Positions 40,190 to 41,908 of a stretch of DNA of 41,908 nucleotides are shown one piece after another (position 1 is the stretch's first letter; the number at the start of each line of letters is the position of its first letter). Under the pieces are notes generated by a model, which saw only the letters and a program-made list of their open reading frames with translations, had not been told where the DNA came from and searched no databases. Source of the stretch: Chara braunii (lineage: Eukaryota > Streptophyta > Charophyceae > Charales > Characeae); the NCBI GenBank assembly GCA_003427395.1, contig BFEA01000097.1, positions 2,178,932 through 2,220,839 on the forward strand, written 5' to 3'. A program made the translations under genes and the position numbers.

Positions 40190-41587
40190 CGTGTCAGAGC
40201 AGTAAGCTATGTTGAGATAAAGCCTTAGAACACGTACATGAGAGGTTGTACGTGGGAGGCACAGTGAAGGGAGAGCTGAAAGAAGGAATACGTTAGCGGA
40301 ATTTCCCAGTTTCGAAATCGGATATTATGAAAGCTTTAGACGCAAGATTAAAACGAAAGAGAAACTGTGAAAGAAGCCAAACGAATGAAAGAAAAGAAAT
40401 AACTGCACAGAAAAAGAGACAAGAACGGTTTCGGTGTGTCTCATGATCTCTGCTCTTGTCTTCATTTGTTTCACGAAGTAAGCTCTTTTCGTTGGAAGAT
40501 GTGTGGCCGAGGGACAACTCTATACATGCATTTGGATGCCTTCTGGACCCGAGACATCCAAAATGTTGAACTCGTCCCAATGCATCTGTTCCGGAAAGAG
40601 TCCAGATGCAGCAGCGGTGGTTTTCCTGCCAGCAAGATCCCAGAGGACACATCTTTATGCAATGTCCGAGTTCCGTCGGCGTATGGGGATGGTACCTGGC
40701 AACAACTAGGCACGGACCAGCAATGACCCTGGTACCTGAGAGCGATCTTGTGCGGATCTTGGCACCCGGATCGAGCTAGCCCATTCATCCTCAACATGCT
40801 TGATCTGGGCAGGAGGTCGGTCCTCTGGTCCCTTTAGCAAAGATGCTATGGATGGGAAGGAGTTCTTTGACATCATCAAACAACATATACAAATGGAGAT
40901 ACAAGCACAGTGGGAAGCGGTTGAAGAACAAAATGGCTCCTCTGCACACAAAAGTGGATATCAGAAGTCAAATAAAGCAATTGTGCAACAATTCGCTGGG
41001 GGGGCGACCAGTGGGGGTGGATGGGTACTGGCAAGGCGGACAAGGAGGGAAGGACCAGGGCCAGGCCATCAAGGACTACGAGATCCTCTTTCATGAGTGG
41101 ATGTCCAATGATGGGTCGGTCCAGTTGCGGCCCCTATCGGGCTTCGGTGATCCCTTCTCCCTCGCACTCTTCTTCATTCTGAAACGTTCAATGGTATGGG
41201 ACATAGGACAGCTAGGAGTAATGTAGAAACATCAGGCGGCTTAGTGAGGGCTGAAGATGCTGGATCATTTCCCAATGTTCTCAGGGGTCCCACATTCCTG
41301 TCAGAACTTGTGATGTTATTTGTACGAGATGCTGGGCCCGGTTTCCAGCAGGTGTTGCTCCCGACCAATAAGACCGGAGCCATGGGCATCGGGGTAGTAC
41401 CTGGTGGTGCTCATAGCACCCCAGGGGAACCCCCTCTATGTGGTGTTTTTTTCAACAAAAAAAAAAGAACGTCCAGATGCACAAAAAGTGTTTTGCAGTG
41501 GAGCGAGACCCAAAATGTAACGAACTGAAACTTGTGTCAAAGCAAGAGCTATGTTGAGAGAAGGCCATTAGACATTTATACGAGAGA
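40190..41587. repeat. Diverged direct repeats about 1.34 kb apart
   Basis: GTGTCARAGCA, AGCTATGTTGAGA, AAGCCNTTAGA and TACATGAGAG-type blocks occur in order at 40190-40245 and 41534-41587. They may bound a decayed element containing the coding-like tract between them. Confidence 0.6.
40813..41450 (+). pseudogene. Decayed coding tract, frames shift, unknown protein
   Basis: An acceptor-like GATCTGGGCAG precedes an open frame reading GRSSGPFSKDAMDGKEFFDI, then IKQHIQMEIQAQWEAVEEQN and KAIVQQFAGG, ending at a possible donor (GTACTG at 41025). Past a 7-G run near 40998 another frame looks better: GQAIKDYEILFHEWMSNDGS and LRPLSGFGDPFSLALFFILK. Then a third reads LRGPTFLSELVMLFVRDAGP and GFQQVLLPTNKTGAMGIG. 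This is what a coding region with frameshifts looks like, probably transposon-derived. The last segment has a relative on the minus strand near 19950-20030. Confidence 0.4.
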
Positions 41588-41629
41588 AATATTATGCAAG
41601 GAAGAGGAAGTAGTGGGAGCGCTGAAACA

Positions 41630-41760
41630 GTTTTAAACATACTTGCGGCGCACCAGCACGCGGTGCGCTGCGCAGCGCGCTGCGTGCAGACCCGAGGTGC
41701 GCGCATCTGGGTGCGCAGTGCGCGCTGCTCACGTCTGGTGTGCTGCGCGCGTGTGCGCAA
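41630..41760. repeat. GCGC-rich island, copy 2
   Basis: Begins CATACTTGCGGCGCACCAG and continues with GCGCGCTGCG, GTGCGC and TGCGCGCGTG. Related to 11905-12020. Confidence 0.8.
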
Positions 41761-41842
41761 TGTATATTTCCATGTTCTAGCGGTAGATTCATTTGATAGC
41801 ACACTGTATATTTCCATGTTCTAGTGGTAGATTCATTCGATT
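41761..41842. repeat. Tandem repeat, two 37-bp units 45 bp apart
   Basis: TGTATATTTCCATGTTCTAG plus YGGTAGATTCATTYGAT occurs at 41761-41797 and 41806-41842. CCATGTTCTAGCGGACGATTC at 37700-37720 is a third, diverged occurrence. Confidence 0.92.
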
Positions 41843-41908
41843 TTACTCATCCTATCGATGGAAGTACTAGGACTCCAGGAGGCCAGCCGCAAGGTTGGAG
41901 ACTTACCT

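Overview
The window reads as nuclear DNA of a plant-lineage eukaryote, not a bacterium or organelle. It has no operons. Recognisable coding pieces are short exons with GT-AG borders and long T-rich introns. Retrocopies of the spliceosomal U6 RNA, tRNA-derived SINEs, TA-flanked MITEs and a PIF/Harbinger-like DNA element are scattered among many diverged tandem arrays and microsatellites. A repeat-bloated streptophyte such as a charophyte alga (Chara type) would fit, but that is an impression and no single gene proves it.

Layout. 1-3.5 kb: AG microsatellite, a weak Gly/Ser-rich coding relic, a diverged repeat pair and a CATG-rich tract. 3.6-5.2 kb: two in-phase plus-strand exons of an unrecognised Ser/Gly-rich, coiled-coil protein, separated by a pyrimidine-rich intron. 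6.4-6.6 kb: a U6 retropseudogene with target-site duplications (TSDs). 7.5-16 kb: successive tandem arrays, including a nested fold-back array near 12.1-12.5 kb and a GT-rich modular array from 12.6 to about 15.3 kb. 16-19.5 kb: CT-rich DNA, a CT microsatellite broken by an assembly gap, and poly(T) tracts. 19.5-21 kb: a SINE, a MITE, a second U6 retrocopy and a probable minus-strand exon. 21-25 kb: five families of tandem or inverted repeats. 25-30 kb: a second MITE, a poly(A) insertion, a recent 113-bp duplication and more microsatellites. 30.8-32.7 kb: a 117-bp tandem repeat invaded by a SINE and by a 1.3-kb insertion with a tRNA-like head. 32.7-33.6 kb: two more MITEs, one inside a third U6 retrocopy. 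34.05-35.75 kb: the Harbinger-like element. 35.8-42 kb: tandem duplications, a two-exon 3' end of an unrecognised gene (37.8-38.4 kb), a decayed coding tract (40.8-41.45 kb) and a GCGC-rich island.

The genes do not form a visible pathway. The clearest story is the mobile-element history: retroposition of U6, SINEs and apparently bare poly(A) tails, MITE insertions with TA duplications, and local tandem amplification. The most informative nested event is MITE insertion into a U6 retrocopy near 33.49 kb, where removing the MITE and one TA restores a U6-like sequence. The coding calls rest on splice signals and open frame only, because no homology search was possible.
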